NCBI RefSeq assembly: GCF_002105155.1
Contig: NW_019028997.1
Span: 124,001-188,000, forward strand
DNA length: 64,000 nt
Source: Lobosporangium transversale
Taxonomy: Eukaryota > Mortierellomycota > Mortierellomycetes > Mortierellales > Mortierellaceae
Reading direction: 5' to 3'
In this document: one piece after another, positions 12,456-24,328 of the stretch
Layout: every line of letters starts with the position of its first letter
How positions within the stretch are numbered: the first letter of the stretch is position 1
Translations under genes and position numbers: made by a program
The notes under the pieces: model-generated
Databases searched by the model: none
Told to the model about the DNA's origin: nothing
Seen by the model: only the letters and a program-made list of their open reading frames with translations

Positions 12456-13575
12456 TGCTCTTTTTTTTTTTCTTTTATCCGTAAAAGTTGACTATTGGCA
12501 TAATATTATTAAATAGTAAGCTGGGCTCCAAACCGATAAACGAAAAAAAGCGTTAGGAATGCGAAAGTTGATGGAGAAGAATGAAGATTTGAATGAAAGA
12601 AGAATAGGACAAAGTCTTGATCAACCAAGAAAAAAATAAATGGCCATAGGAAGAACATGAAAAGATGGGAAGTAATTCTCAGGTACGAGCAACACTGTCG
12701 CATAGCGCTTGAATTGCTTGAATTGCCGAACTCTCGCGGGAAGTTCATTGTTTTTGCATGAATACATTCCAGTGTTTCATACCAGAACACTAAATAGCAC
12801 ACTGTAAACCTTTATTCTTGATTGTGATGCAAATATGCATCTATTCCACGCGTATGAGGATCCACGTGCTTGTACTTGGAAGCAGGGCAACAGGAATATG
12901 ATTATGAGGTGGGAAGGGGAATTTTGTCTGCGATATTCATTATATTTGTCAAAGAACAATGGTAGCAGCTTAACTTCAATATTGTATCCAAGATCTACTG
13001 GTGCTGTTTTTTTTGTTCAATACTTATACCATGGTTTGTATATCACACGCTGCTTCATGGAATTAATGTACCGTGCCTCATTCTTCCAAACTAGATCATC
13101 TACGTATACTCTTTTTTATCCCGTCTATAGTACAGACATTTCTGCATCTATAGATTCTTACCGCATGCAGCAGCCTTATGCATATTTGCTTGACCTTGCC
13201 CTCTATAATAGAGAGCCCCTTAAAAGGCTAGTCGTCGGTTAGACTGTAATATCTTTTAGAGAGGTCTTATACTCCATGAACCCATGTGAGTTTTTTGAAT
13301 CAGCTCAGCAAGACTGGTGGCGCAGAGACAAACTAGTGCACCGCAGCACATGCAGAGAGCCCATGTCGTGGCAATGAAAGTCAAGGAAAAGAAAAATGAA
13401 GAATATAAATAAAAGCAATAAAGAGTTTTCTTCCTTTCTTTCTTCTGCTTCTTATTTTTCTATCCACTCATTTCTCCATCACCTTCATTAAGCTTGTACC
13501 CCTCCATCATTCTCCTTCATTACCGTTGTCTTTCTTTCCTCGTCTCATACTTACTCCATTGACAAAAAGCTCGTT
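12456..13575. other. Divergent intergenic region between the cyclin and BCS1-like genes
   Basis: No gene supported. A frame of 135 codons at 12835-13242 (plus) shows no domain and unusual composition. The 150 bp before the BCS1-like start is strongly pyrimidine-rich (13430-13560), like other leaders here. Confidence 0.6.
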
Positions 13576-14454
13576 ATGGATTGGCTTGTCATTAAAGCTG
13601 GCACATTTCTCAATTCCTCTGCCGCGGTCCTCGATCATGTTGTCCAATCTGGGGCTCGCTTCGAGGCTACGCTATCACCTCCTGCCATGCGAGTCGTAAA
13701 AGCAGGTATATCATCCATACCATACATTCCTTTGTTCCTGGGATACGATACTGTGACGTTATGATATTTGTCAATGAAACCGACTGTATCTGAATTTCAT
13801 ATTCACTTTAACTCCTTTTATCTGTTTCATTGTGTATGTAGTGCTTGGCAACGATGTTCTCTCGGCCGGATTCTTCCTCATGATTGTTGGAAGTTTTTAC
13901 ACATTTTTCAAGGACTTAATCACCCGGTACTACTACGAGGTTCAATCATGGTTTTATGTGTCTGTTCAAGTGCAGGAAGGTGACGACTGCTATAAATGGC
14001 TATCAGGTAACACAAGGCAAAAAAAAAAAAAGAAAAAAAGAAAAAAGAAATAAAAAAGCTTGGCGATGATAATTTCTCTAGCTGACCGCTTCACTTTTCA
14101 ATTTTAAAAGAATGGGTTGCTGAGCGACCTCTCACAAAATCAGTCCGTCACTTAACTGTCAAGGCCGTCTGGGATGATGATGAAGAGGAGCAAGGATACT
14201 ATCGCAGCAATAATGACTCTCGTCAAAATGAACGCCCCCGACTCTTGTTCCTGCCAGGCATGGGATCGCATGTCCTTTATCACAAGGGCTTCAAGGTGAA
14301 TGTGTCGCAGGAACGGCCAGAACAGGCTGCTGGTGCAGATAACGAGCAATCTCGTATCTTGGCCTCAATTCAAAAGAAACAGTCTCTAACCATCTCAACC
14401 TTTGGTTGGGACATCTCTCGGCTTAAAATGATTGTCCAAGTAAGCAAAAATATT

Positions 14455-14485
<31 letters not shown>

Positions 14486-15931
14486 GCCACATCTGAATCT
14501 CGGTTATTGGGCCTTTTTTTAATTATTTGTTCTAAGACATCAAACTTAACCTATTGTTACCACAGGATGCGATGGAAGAGTCATACAAGAAAAAGGAGGG
14601 CAAAACTACCATCTACACCTCGCAGCCATATGACAGTTACTGGTCGAATTCATCAACCCGCTCCCCTCGCGCTTTTCATTCTGTGATTCTTGCAGAGGGT
14701 CTCAAAGAGGAACTCTTGGAAGGTAAGGTTGATTAATAGCGCAATAAACTAAGGCCATTTATTCACATGATGAGATTTTGAACACAATATTCACAATATT
14801 TTACCAACTGTAATAATAGATATTAGCACATTTCGCAATTCGGCTCATTGGTACCATGACCGTGGTGTGCCATACCGCCGTGGCTATCTCCTCCATGGAC
14901 CTCCAGGAACAGGAAAGACGTCCTTTATTGTGGCATTGGCTGGTCATTTGCGCATGTCTGTTTGCATTGTTAACCTGGGTATCTCAGGCCTCAATGATCA
15001 ACAGCTGGATCAATTATTGAATAATGCCCCCCGTAACAGTATTTTGCTCATGGAGGATGTGGATGCGGCGTTAGTGAGGCGTAAGGCAGGAAAGGCTCAG
15101 TCAGGATCCAACAATGTCACACTTTCAGGAATCTTGAATGCCCTTGATGGAATAACTGCTCAGGAAGGAAGTGTCGTATTTATGACCACCAATCACATCC
15201 GAAAGCTCGCACCCGCTTTGATTCGTCCTGGACGTTGTGATCGCAAGCTTGTCTTTGACTATGCTGATAAGCATCAGATTCGAGGAATGTTCCTAAAATT
15301 CTTTTTAAGCAGATCTTCCGAAGGCCAAGCAACTAATGAGCCTACCACTCCAGTCCGCTTCAGGAATAAGAAGGCTACAGAAAAATCGGCAGCAGCAGCA
15401 GCAGCAGATTCTGATCCAAAGGAACAGGCCCGCAAGGACGCATATGACGCCAAGATTTATGAAATTGCAGACCAAATCTGCGAGAAGATCACATTTGAGG
15501 ACTCGGTGACAACAGCTCAACTCCAGGGTTTCTTTATGCTCCATCGAGATGAGCCCGAGACCATTCTTGACAAGGTTCCAGGATTTTTAACTGAGCTAGC
15601 ACATGAACGCGAAATGCTCACCGAAAAGAAGGAGAAGCGGCGCCAACGCCGTACAATGAAGAAGGCCAAGAAGCAGGCTCGGGAAAAGAAGGCCAAGGAA
15701 GAGAAGGCTGCACGTATTGCAGCAGGTGAGACCGTAGAGAGTAGTAGTGATAGCGATTCAGATGCTAGCGGTGACGATGCATCTGATTCATTCTCCGACT
15801 CTGATTCTGAGATCGAAGAGGAGTGGATGAAGGCCACAAAGACAACCCCCAATACTGATACCAAGTTAACGAATAGCGCTGACACTAAGGAGAAAGTTAA
15901 CGGAGATGCCGATGCTGCCCCAGCTGTTTAG
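13576..15931 (+). CDS. BCS1-type mitochondrial AAA ATPase with an extended charged C-terminus
   Basis: Five exons, 13576-13705, 13842-14006, 14111-14439, 14566-14722 and 14820-15931, give 587 residues. After a short leader there is one hydrophobic segment (AGFFLMIVGSFYTFFKDLI), then the BCS1-specific N-terminal domain, and the AAA core with Walker A GPPGTGKTS (about residue 244), Walker B ILLMEDVDA and the downstream TTNHIRKLAPALIRPGRCD block. BCS1 is anchored in the inner mitochondrial membrane and moves the folded Rieske iron-sulfur protein across it during complex III assembly. Yeast and human BCS1 are about 420-456 residues. This protein has roughly 130 more, mostly a Lys/Arg-rich helix followed by a Ser/Asp-rich tail. 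It may therefore be a BCS1 paralogue rather than the orthologue. AATAAA lies shortly after the stop (15948). Confidence 0.88.
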
Positions 15932-15995
15932 ATTTCCACCCTGTAGAATAAACATCACCCATACAATAAACAAGTTTTCTTTTAGATCCATGTTA

Positions 15996-16276
15996 TAGTC
16001 AAATTTTGATTATCCGAACGATTTGCTATCGGAAAAAATTAGATTCTACTGAATTGAACAGTATTCTAAAATTTATAAAATATATTTGCTCAGATGACAT
16101 TGCACTTATTTTTTCTTTAACTGCACATTTGGTCGGACCATTTTCGTGCATACGTGGGAAGAAATAAGTGCAATGTCACCTGAATATGTATACTTTATAA
16201 AATTAAAATACTGGTCAATTCAGTAAAACTTTAAAATTATCCAGACGATTTCCACTGTGTATCGTCCGGAAAACTG
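15996..16276. mobile_element. Inverted-repeat MITE, TA-flanked, mariner-like ends
   Basis: A 281-bp non-coding stretch whose two halves are imperfect inverted copies of each other. The left end reads TA-TAGTCAAATTTTGATTATCC, and the reverse complement of the right end reads TA-CAGTTTTCCGGACGATAC. Both arms reach a shared CTGAATTG after the same 63 bases, then share a TCA(G/A)(A/G)TGACATTGCACTTATTT block. The TA at each border fits a Tc1/mariner-type target duplication. It lies between the 3' ends of two converging genes and has no frame of its own. Confidence 0.75.
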
Positions 16277-16336
16277 TACTTTATATTTATATACTTTTAT
16301 TTCTTATTACTATTGGCATTATGGCTTCGTAGGGGT

Positions 16337-19051
16337 TTAAAGTTCATCATGCACCGCTTTGATCCCCTCAGAGTCCTCAGAGTCCAGCTCTTCCTCATTT
16401 TTGGCGATAATTTCCTCGACTATCTCTCCATCCTTATTTGCATCATAACCGGCCCTGGGTGGATTTGTGCTGTCAGTGAATTCTTTAAGCATCTTGTTAA
16501 GCTCTTCTGCTGACATCGTTCCTGGTTTAAGTTCATCAGCCTTCAGGATGTCCTCACGCTGTTCAATCTCTGCCTTAATCTCTTCTTCGTCCCTGTCTTC
16601 AGCTTGAGGCGCTTCAAACGTGGCCTCAGCGTTCAAATCAACATTCAAGCTAATACGCAACATGTTTTCGACACGACCAGCAAAGTTTTTGACACCCTCC
16701 TTCAGAGCGTATCCACTGCGGACCAATGTCATCTCGTAAAGGATTTTTGTAATATCTTGGAATTGTTTATCATTCTCAAAGCCCTTAGGATCCTTGCTAG
16801 CTCGCTCGAGCATGCTCTGAATGAGTGGATGACCGGGGTTGATTTCCAGAATCTTCTTCTGGTTTTTAGCGAACATATGCATAGGGTTGTCGGTATGCTT
16901 TGCCTGGCTTTCCATCAGGCGTTCCATGTTGGCAGTCCAGCCAAAGTCGTTTGCAACCAAGGCAGCTGGTGAAGTCGTCAAACGCTTGGAGACGCGTACC
17001 TTCTCGATTTCATTGATCAATGCGGCCTGCATCCAGTCCAGCAATGGCAAGAATTTTGTTTCAAGCTCCTTTAGTGCCTCCGCATCATCCTCATCATTGA
17101 GGTTCAACTCTGATTTGGCCACATTTTGGAAAGTCTTTCCCTCAAAGTTACCCAACTGTGTGAGTACGACTTCATCTACAGGCTCCACCATGTACAAAAC
17201 TTCATACCCACGAGCAAGAAGAGCTTCCACAAAAGGAGATTGTTTAATCTCATCCACGCTGCCGCCGATCACGTAATAAATCGATTTCTGGCCCTTCTTC
17301 ATGCGAGAAACATACGACTCGAATGACGTGTATTTGTCAGAATTCGAGGAACGGTATCTCAAGAATCGAGCAATCTTTTTTACGTTGTCTCTGTCCTCCA
17401 TAGTACCGAGTTTAAGGCTGGTGCCAAATTCCTGGATGAATTTAGTGTACTTTTCCTCATCCTGTGATAAGCTCTTGAGCATATCAAAGAACTTCTTGAC
17501 TAGATGCTTCCTGATCGACTGGATACTTTTATTGGATTGTACGGTTTCACGTGAGACGTTTAAAGGTGCATCTTCGGCGTCGACAAGCACCTTCAAGAAC
17601 GACAACCATTGGGGTAAGAATTCCTTTGACTCATCTGTGATAAAGACCCGCTTGACATAGAGCTTGACATTATTATGACGAGAGTCCATGTGGAAGAGAT
17701 CTTTAGGTGCCTTATCAGGAACGTACATAATGGCTTTGAACTCAACATCGCCCTCGGCTTTAAAGTGAGTGTAAGCCATGGCCTTGGAACCATGTTCACG
17801 CGTCAGGACAGGATAAAAGTCCTCATACTCTTTCGTCGTGACTGTCTTGGGATCACGAACCCAGATAGGCTTATTGGTGTTCATGAGCTCATCCTCATCA
17901 TATGTGACAGTAACAGGAGCGGGCTTGTCCTTTGTCTCTTCATCTTTGACATCCTCGACTTGAGCCTCTTCGTCATCAATATCGACTTTTTTATTCTCAG
18001 TCTCCTTGGCTTCAGCGGGTTTTTCTGGCTCGACGGCCTTGGATACTGTTCGACGGAGATAGATAGGGAAATTGATAAATTCAGAGTACTTTGTAACAAG
18101 ATCCTTGATGCGTTTATCTTCCAGGTACTGATCCTGATCTTCTTTGAGATGAATGGCAATCTGTGTACCACGGCCGAGAGTGTTACCAGCAGGGTCCTTG
18201 GCAATAGTAAAATCATCGACAGCAGTCGATTCCCAAATATACTGATCATCATTATTATTTTTGCTGGTGACACGGACCTTGTCAGCAACCAAGAAGACTG
18301 AGTAGAAGCCGACACCAAACTTTCCAATGAGATCCATATCTGCTTTGTCACCGGACATAGTTTCTAAAAACTCGGATGTTCCAGACTGAAGGTACAAAAA
18401 TGTCATCAATATCATCCAGTTTTAATAGATCTTCTTTTTTTTTTTTTTTTTTTTTTTTTTTGCATTTGGGAACAATAGAATACAGGTTCACGTTACCTTT
18501 GCAATAGTTCCGAGGTTTTTCTGTAAGTCTTCCTTGGTCATACCAATACCAGTGTCAGTAATAGTGATGATCCGTCTTTGTTTGTCCAGGCCAATAGTCA
18601 CATTGAGATTAGGATTAGACTCCAACGCCGTTGGGTCGGTGAGAGATTTGAAACGAATCTTGTCCAAGGCATCAGATCCGTTGGAGATGAGCTCTCGCAA
18701 GAAAATCTCTGGTGTCTTGTAAAGTGAGTTGATGACAATTTTCATCAAACGTGAGACCTCCGTCTATTTATTTATTTATTTTTTGTCAAAAAAACGAATA
18801 AAGATAAATATTCAAAAACGGCTTTCTAAAGACTGATAAAATAGTATCATTATTGATCAATTAACTTCTATAAGCAGTACCTGAAATTGGTGCTTTTCGC
18901 CCTGAAGAATAGGCTTGGAATCGAACGCAAAGTTCTCAGGGATAGCAACATTCTCTCCGGACTTCTTAAAAGCGGCCTGGGCACCAGGAGCTTCAGCTGC
19001 GACTAGCGTGATAGCAGCAAGAAGACCAAGGAAGACAAAGGCTTTCTTCAT
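16337..19051 (-). CDS. HSP90B1: Endoplasmic reticulum HSP90 (GRP94/endoplasmin) with HDEL signal
   Basis: Exons 19051-18881, 18763-18497 and 18385-16337 give 828 residues. An N-terminal signal peptide ([21 protein letters not shown]) and a C-terminal VHDEL define an ER luminal protein. The GHKL ATPase region has [31 protein letters not shown] and [18 protein letters not shown] charged linker and the middle domain (with NVSRETVQ) follow, and the C-terminal dimerisation domain ends in an acidic tail. GRP94 folds a restricted set of secreted and membrane proteins and binds calcium. The family is about 800 residues, so the gene is complete. Intron 2 holds a T27 run on the plus strand (A-run in sense). 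The promoter has an ERSE-like sequence (separate entry), which would fit unfolded-protein control. A cytosolic HSP90 is excluded by the signal peptide and HDEL. Confidence 0.95.
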
Positions 19052-19922
19052 GGTGATGGATTTAGTAAATGGACTAACAGAATATGTACAGGAGTGAAAA
19101 GAAGAAAGGAACGGGACAATAAGCAGGCAAGGGTAAAGAACAAGAGAAGTGAATGGATTAAAGTGATAAAAAGAGAGAGAGGGTGAGTGAGAAAAGTGTA
19201 TGTGGAAGAATGTGGAGAGGAAAGAAAGTAGAAAAGGGCAAACAGGGCAAAGGGGATTTGTATTTGTATTTGTATTTGTCTTTGTCTTTTGTGTGAAACA
19301 GAAGAAGATGGATCTACGATGTGGATGGGACCTCATCAAAAAAGCGCTGGCGTACAGCCATTGGTCGGATCAAACAAGATTTAGAAAAATAAAATAAAGC
19401 TTATGGTGATGACAACTTGTGGAGAGGGGTTACAGAGGGAGACCGAAGTCTTCTTCGTGCTATCATTAAGAGGAAGGCGCCACGTAGCACATATTAATCA
19501 GTCAGCATGGACAAATCAAAATCTTTTGATATCTCTCTTCAAACGTTTTATCGATCTTTTTCATGAACGTTTATGATAATGTTTCTGCCATGTCCATGTT
19601 ACTCAAAAATCATTTGTCAATTAAACCAAAAAATAAAGCCCCTTGTTCCTGATGCTGTCACTCTACACACCTTTTATCACGTGCTATATCTTTGCCATGA
19701 GATGAGAACAAAAGAGTCTTTGAACCAATCACTACCAATCGTCATACATATTTTTAAACCAAACAATTCACTGATTCATCTCCCTCATCATAAGCCCTTC
19801 CTACCAGTAGATCGGGGACCTGAATTAGAAAAATAAAGTGCATCTTTTGTCGCTGCGGTTCCTGCGAAAACAACTGAGCCTTAAGAGCATAATTCGTTTT
19901 AAGAATTAAGGCGCATAGTATC
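19052..19922. other. Divergent promoter region, GRP94 and coiled-coil gene
   Basis: No gene. The GRP94 leader (19052-19340) is purine-rich on the plus strand, with a short GTATTT repeat at about 19257-19280. It contains a CCAAT-N9-CCAGC element and, further upstream, a CCACGT core at 19480-19485. Open frames here are not supported. Confidence 0.6.
19346..19364 (-). promoter_or_regulatory. ERSE-like element upstream of GRP94
   Basis: On the GRP94 strand the sequence is CCAAT, nine bases, CCAGC. The mammalian ER stress response element is CCAAT-N9-CCACG, so the CCAAT half and spacing match exactly and the distal half matches 3 of 5. It is about 300 bp upstream of the start codon. Fungi usually use Hac1-type sites, so a role is only suggested. 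Confidence 0.3.
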
Positions 19923-22673
19923 ATGAGTTCCGCGACAACAACACGCGCCTCTCGCAGCACACGTCACAACACAGCTACTCCAACATCACTTAGAAAAACA
20001 CGACAGGGATCATCATCGGATAAAACAAAGGCAGCAGCATTACATAGAGCGGCATCAAAATCCATCTCAAAGAACGCTACTGCAAGCGAAATTGACACTG
20101 ATGACGAGAACCATAGAGATGAAAGTGACGTAGCCACCATTCAGTCACTTCGTGACGAGCTCGAAGAGTTGACAGACACAAAAGACCGACTCGAGGACAA
20201 AGTCATTCAATTAGAGGAGCGTATTCAGTTCTTGGAAGCCAGTTCCCGCTTGGACGCTAGTAAGCAGGCAGCTGAAATCATGGATCTCAAAGAAAAGGCT
20301 CGCAAGCTTGAAATCGACCTCTGTAAGTCAGTTTCAAAGGACCAAGAACGGTCAAGCCTTTTTTTTTCTTGAAATAATAACACATTTGATTTGAGACTCA
20401 CCCATCTCATTCGTTTCTGACTGATAGCAACTGTCATTGATGAACGAGACTTCCTGGAACAAGAAAATGAGCAGCTCAAGGCTCAGGTCTCAGATACCGA
20501 AGTCAGAGTATGGTCCTGAACATAATTGCAAAAAAAAAAAAAAAAAAAAAAAGAGGCTGCCTGACAGCCTTTGGCAGGCATTAATAAGCTCCTTCCTCTC
20601 TCTTCTCTTCTATGTTACAGGATCAAGCGAGACAGATATCAACACAACTCCAAGATGCCTGGATCCGGATAGCGGCCATGAAAGCTTCTCAGGAGGAGTA
20701 CGTACAGAAATTGTTCAAAGCAGAGGAAGCCAATCTGAAGCTTCAGGCGGAAATGGCTAAAGTGGTTGATCTGTCCAACTCTGCCAAGAACTTGCATATG
20801 GACGAGAAACAGCGCTGGGAATATGAAAAGCAGGAACTTTTGGCGGGAAATAACTCTCTAAAAGTATGGCGCCTTTTTATTTATCTATTCCTCGACAATA
20901 GATGACTTGGTTATGAATGCGCTTGAATCTCCTGAATGCTAAGGATATTTACATTAATTTATCCTTTTGTTTATACTGATATCAGCAAAAACTTGCACAG
21001 GCGAGCACGGATGGCGACAAACAGGTCCTTGACTGGGAACAGGATCAAGCACGAGTCCGAAATAGTCTGAAACACGGAAGAGATACCTGGGATAAGGAAA
21101 AGAAAGGCTTTTTGGATCAGATTGCATCACTCAAAGTCAAAGTATCTGCTTTAAGTGTCAAAAAAACAGCGCCACCTGAGTGGATTTTAGAGAAACATCG
21201 GCTACTTGAACAATGTGCAACCTTGCAGAGTCGAGTAGCGTCTTTAGAGAGTGACCGAGCAACGTCAGTGGAGAGCGACCGAGCCAGTGCAAATGCCCAT
21301 GAGAGCACTAATATCAAGAAATTAGAAAGCGAGAAACAGAAATTGGAGAAAAAAGTTGGGCAGCTGAAAGAAAAGCTTTTCGAAGTGATGGAGCATGCAC
21401 TAAAAACCCAGGCTCAGGTGGATCAGAGGAAAACAAGACAGGATGTCGTGAGCAAGAAGGTGAGCAGAAATCGAATAATTTGCCTGTATAGCCATGTACT
21501 CTAAACTGACGGATAACTTTTATAAATAACTAGCAACCCGGGACATCACAGCGTCCTCGTGCTCCAGCACGAAAATCTACTCGGTCAGCAGACCGAGAAT
21601 CAGGATCGGACGATGGTGATGCTGAAGGTAATGACGATGTGCCTGAAGAGACGACGTTGAAGGAGAGCAAACAACCTATTTCAAGAACTCGAGCCAGAAG
21701 GAATGCGGCTGAGAATGTAACCTACACATTCGGATCCAGTTCGTCTGATAAAAGTAAGGATAGCAGTGAGGACGAGGACGAAGATCAAGAGGAAAATCAG
21801 AACGGCGATGATGACGGTCATAATGCTGCTGACCACGAACATAATGAAGGCCAGAGCGCAGATGAGGATATAGAGATGCAAGAACCTGAGGCAGACGCTG
21901 GACCGTCGTCTCAACGTGGGGAACCTAAGGAAGCGAGCAATGTTATAGAAGATCAGGAACAAGAAGATGCCAAAGAAAAAGGATTTGCGCCTTTAGCGCG
22001 GTCAAAAAGAGGAGCACCAGATAAATTCCGTAAGGCAAATGACAACAATTCCGACAGTGATTTCGAACCGCCACAAAAAAAGACTGTTGCTGCACCCAGG
22101 AATCGAGGGGGTACAAAGAAGACATCTGGCATAACTTTCGAACCAGCTCACAGGAAGACAAAGACAGTGTTATCAAATAAGGTTCTGGCACTGGAAGGTG
22201 AGGCTACCATTCCGCAATCTAGTACAACAAAAAAAACAATACTATCAGCACCAGAGACAACAGCAACAATATCAAAAGAGATATCTGCAGCTTCAGCAAC
22301 AGTGTCTGTGGCACCTTCTTCAGGAGCATCGACTTCAAACCCTACAAGACCTATTGCAGTGAATACGCCAGTCAACGTGACGGATGCAGTTGAGTCGAAT
22401 ATAAACAAAGTTAAAAAGAGGCGAAAATTGCTGACCGGTAAAGGTGTTGAAGAATTGGGAGATATCTTGAACGGCCCTGGGTCTAGTTTATCATCTACAC
22501 CATCATCAGGACTTGTCTTTGATAAGGCTAAGGTTCGTTCCAAAGGTAGTAGCTCGACTCCATTGGGAGCAACATCAAATCCTGCCAAGCTTGAGGCACT
22601 CAATGCTATCAAAATGGCGTTTGCACTCCCTAAGCCTCGCAATAACTCATCATCATATGAAACAGAAGCGTGA
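19923..22673 (+). CDS. Coiled-coil protein with basic/acidic disordered tail, function unknown
   Basis: Not recognised. Five exons, 19923-20322, 20428-20507, 20621-20863, 20986-21459 and 21534-22673, give 778 residues. A Ser/Thr/Arg-rich head of about 60 residues precedes a long heptad-rich region (about residues 65-400, for example LRDELEELTDTKDRLEDKVI). A low-complexity tail follows, with an acidic block (DEDEDQEENQNGDDDGH) and several KRR/KKR clusters that could be nuclear localisation signals. A compact motif near the C-terminus, KKRRKLLTGKGVEELGDIL, followed by a Pro-poor Ser-rich stretch, is the only part that looks specifically conserved. The architecture suggests a structural nuclear or spindle protein, but no family can be named. 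Intron 2 carries an A23 run. AATAAA follows the stop near 22766. Confidence 0.75.
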
Positions 22674-22916
22674 TCTTCTCTTGGCTCTGGCAGTCTTTTG
22701 AAGCTTTCAGGCTCATGGCTTTGCAAGATATCTTTTTATCTCCATCATGTAATACATGTCTGTAAAATAAAATATATAATATGATTTGTTGAATAATAGA
22801 TTACATCACAATGCCGCGGTATCGCATTCGTCCTTGGCCGTAATGAAAACATTGCAATGGACATTGCAACAGAGTAACATTTGCACTTGAAGAGCTTTTT
22901 CAAGCACTAGTGTGTA
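22674..22916. other. 3' flank of the coiled-coil gene
   Basis: A short non-coding flank up to the inverted-repeat element. It holds AT-rich poly(A)-signal-like sequence and a small CTTGAA/TTCAAG stem near 22886-22904. Confidence 0.5.
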
Positions 22917-24106
22917 CAGTCTTCATCCAACAAGCCGTAATTTTTTACGGATTTGTGGATTTTCACTTCTATTCATTTCAATTCAATAAATATATCAAAC
23001 TTTATTTTTTTTTATTTTTTTTTATACGATGTTCTTGCGTAACCACTTTTTTTTTTCACATTCACTTCCCACATCCATCCTTATGCTTCGAAAAATGAAC
23101 CCAACAAAGCCTAGAAACCAGTCTTCTCGATCGAGACATGCACTCAAGAAGCACAGGCTGCACAAGTCTTATTCCTTAGCCGACAAAGTGAAATTCATTG
23201 AAGCCGTCGATGAACTACGAGCAAAAGGGTTCAAAGTCTCTGCTTCTTCCATTGGAGCAGGTTTGGCATGAGCCCTTCCACGGCAATAGACATTTATCGC
23301 CGAAAAAATGAGTATATTCAAGACGTGAATTCGCTACCCCTCCTAGCTAGTCATGCAGTCAAACGCAAGCTCGATCGAAACATGGAACCCGCGGAAGATG
23401 CTTTGCTGGAGTGGTTCGCTGCTGAAAGAGACCTCGGTAAGGCGGCATCTCTATCATTCTAGAGAGAAAAAAAGGAAAAGGAAAAAGAAAAAAACCATTT
23501 TACCTTGTGTGTTTTAATAGATCTCAATGTGACTGATAACCGCTTGCGAGGAACGGCAGAAATCACCAAGCAAAAGGATATCGGGGTCCTCAACTACCTC
23601 ACTATGAACTACTGTGAAGGGCCTACAGAGTCGATCCTCGACGCTGTTAAGATGATAACGACATCTGAAAAGCACAAGCATCGCTTCGTCCATACAATGA
23701 AGATGATATTGTCTACGAGGACGATAATCTAGACGATGACGAAGATGGTGTTGACTACGAATCCAGTGTTCTTGACTCAGATCCCCAAGGGCTATCAGAC
23801 GAGCTCGAGTCACCTCCATCCAGTCCGACGATAAATGGAGCTACAAGAAAACTTTCAGCGATTTATGGATGCTTGGGGCAAAATCGATGACCCTCTGCTA
23901 TTGAAACGCTGGGTTGCAGCTCAAAGGCAATTGGAGCTATTTAACGAATATCGCGATTTACTGAATGACATGAAGGAAGTGAATCAGAATGAGTGAAAAT
24001 GAATGAATGAGAAGAAATAAAGTTTGATATATTTATTGAATTGAAATGAATAGAAGTGAAAATCCACAAATCCGTAAAAAATTTACGGCTTGTTGGATGA
24101 AGACTG
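22917..24106. mobile_element. Non-autonomous pogo/Tc1-type DNA transposon with ~91-bp terminal inverted repeats
   Basis: The left repeat 22917-23007 and right repeat 24015-24106 are inverted copies differing mainly by one base of length in an A/T run. Outer ends read TA-CAGTCTTCATCCAACAAG on the left and the complement of it, ending GACTG-TA, on the right, so each border has a TA (22915-22916 and 24107-24108) as expected for a Tc1/mariner/pogo target duplication. The 1,190-bp element contains a broken transposase-like frame but no DDE catalytic core. The near-identity of the repeats suggests recent insertion. Confidence 0.85.
23083..23996 (+). pseudogene. Decayed transposase remnant with CENPB/pogo-type helix-turn-helix
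   Basis: The N-terminal part (HKSYSLADKVKFIEAVDEL, then SASSIGAGL) resembles the first DNA-binding helix-turn-helix of Tigger/pogo/CENP-B transposases. Coding potential then shifts by one base at about 23265 into GMSPSTAIDIYRRK and RKLDRNMEPAEDALLEWF, which resembles the start of the second HTH_CenpB domain. A plausible intron (GTAAGG at 23437 to TAG at 23520) precedes DLNVTDNRLRGTAE. Further frame changes lead to an acidic block (about 23710-23830) and a helical end, RWVAAQRQLELFNEYRDLL, stopping at 23994-23996. The conserved DDE endonuclease region is missing, so this looks like an internally deleted, frameshifted copy rather than a working gene. A domesticated spliced gene is possible but less likely. 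Confidence 0.65.
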
Positions 24107-24328
24107 TAGTTGCACTTCCATGCTCCATTTTCTCTCCTTTTGTCAAATGACGAAAGAACCATTTCATTTCTGTACTACACACCTCTCTTGCGTCAATGTT
24201 TCATACTAACAAATATGTTTTATTTTAATCAAATAACAATATGAAGATCACCGCAAACTAAATTAAGTATGTGCCTTTATTACACCTTTCTCCTCCAATT
24301 ATCATTATAAAACGTATTATCGTATAGT

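Noticed and set aside
12835-13242. 135-codon plus-strand frame
   Set aside because: No recognisable domain, unusual composition, and located in a divergent promoter region.
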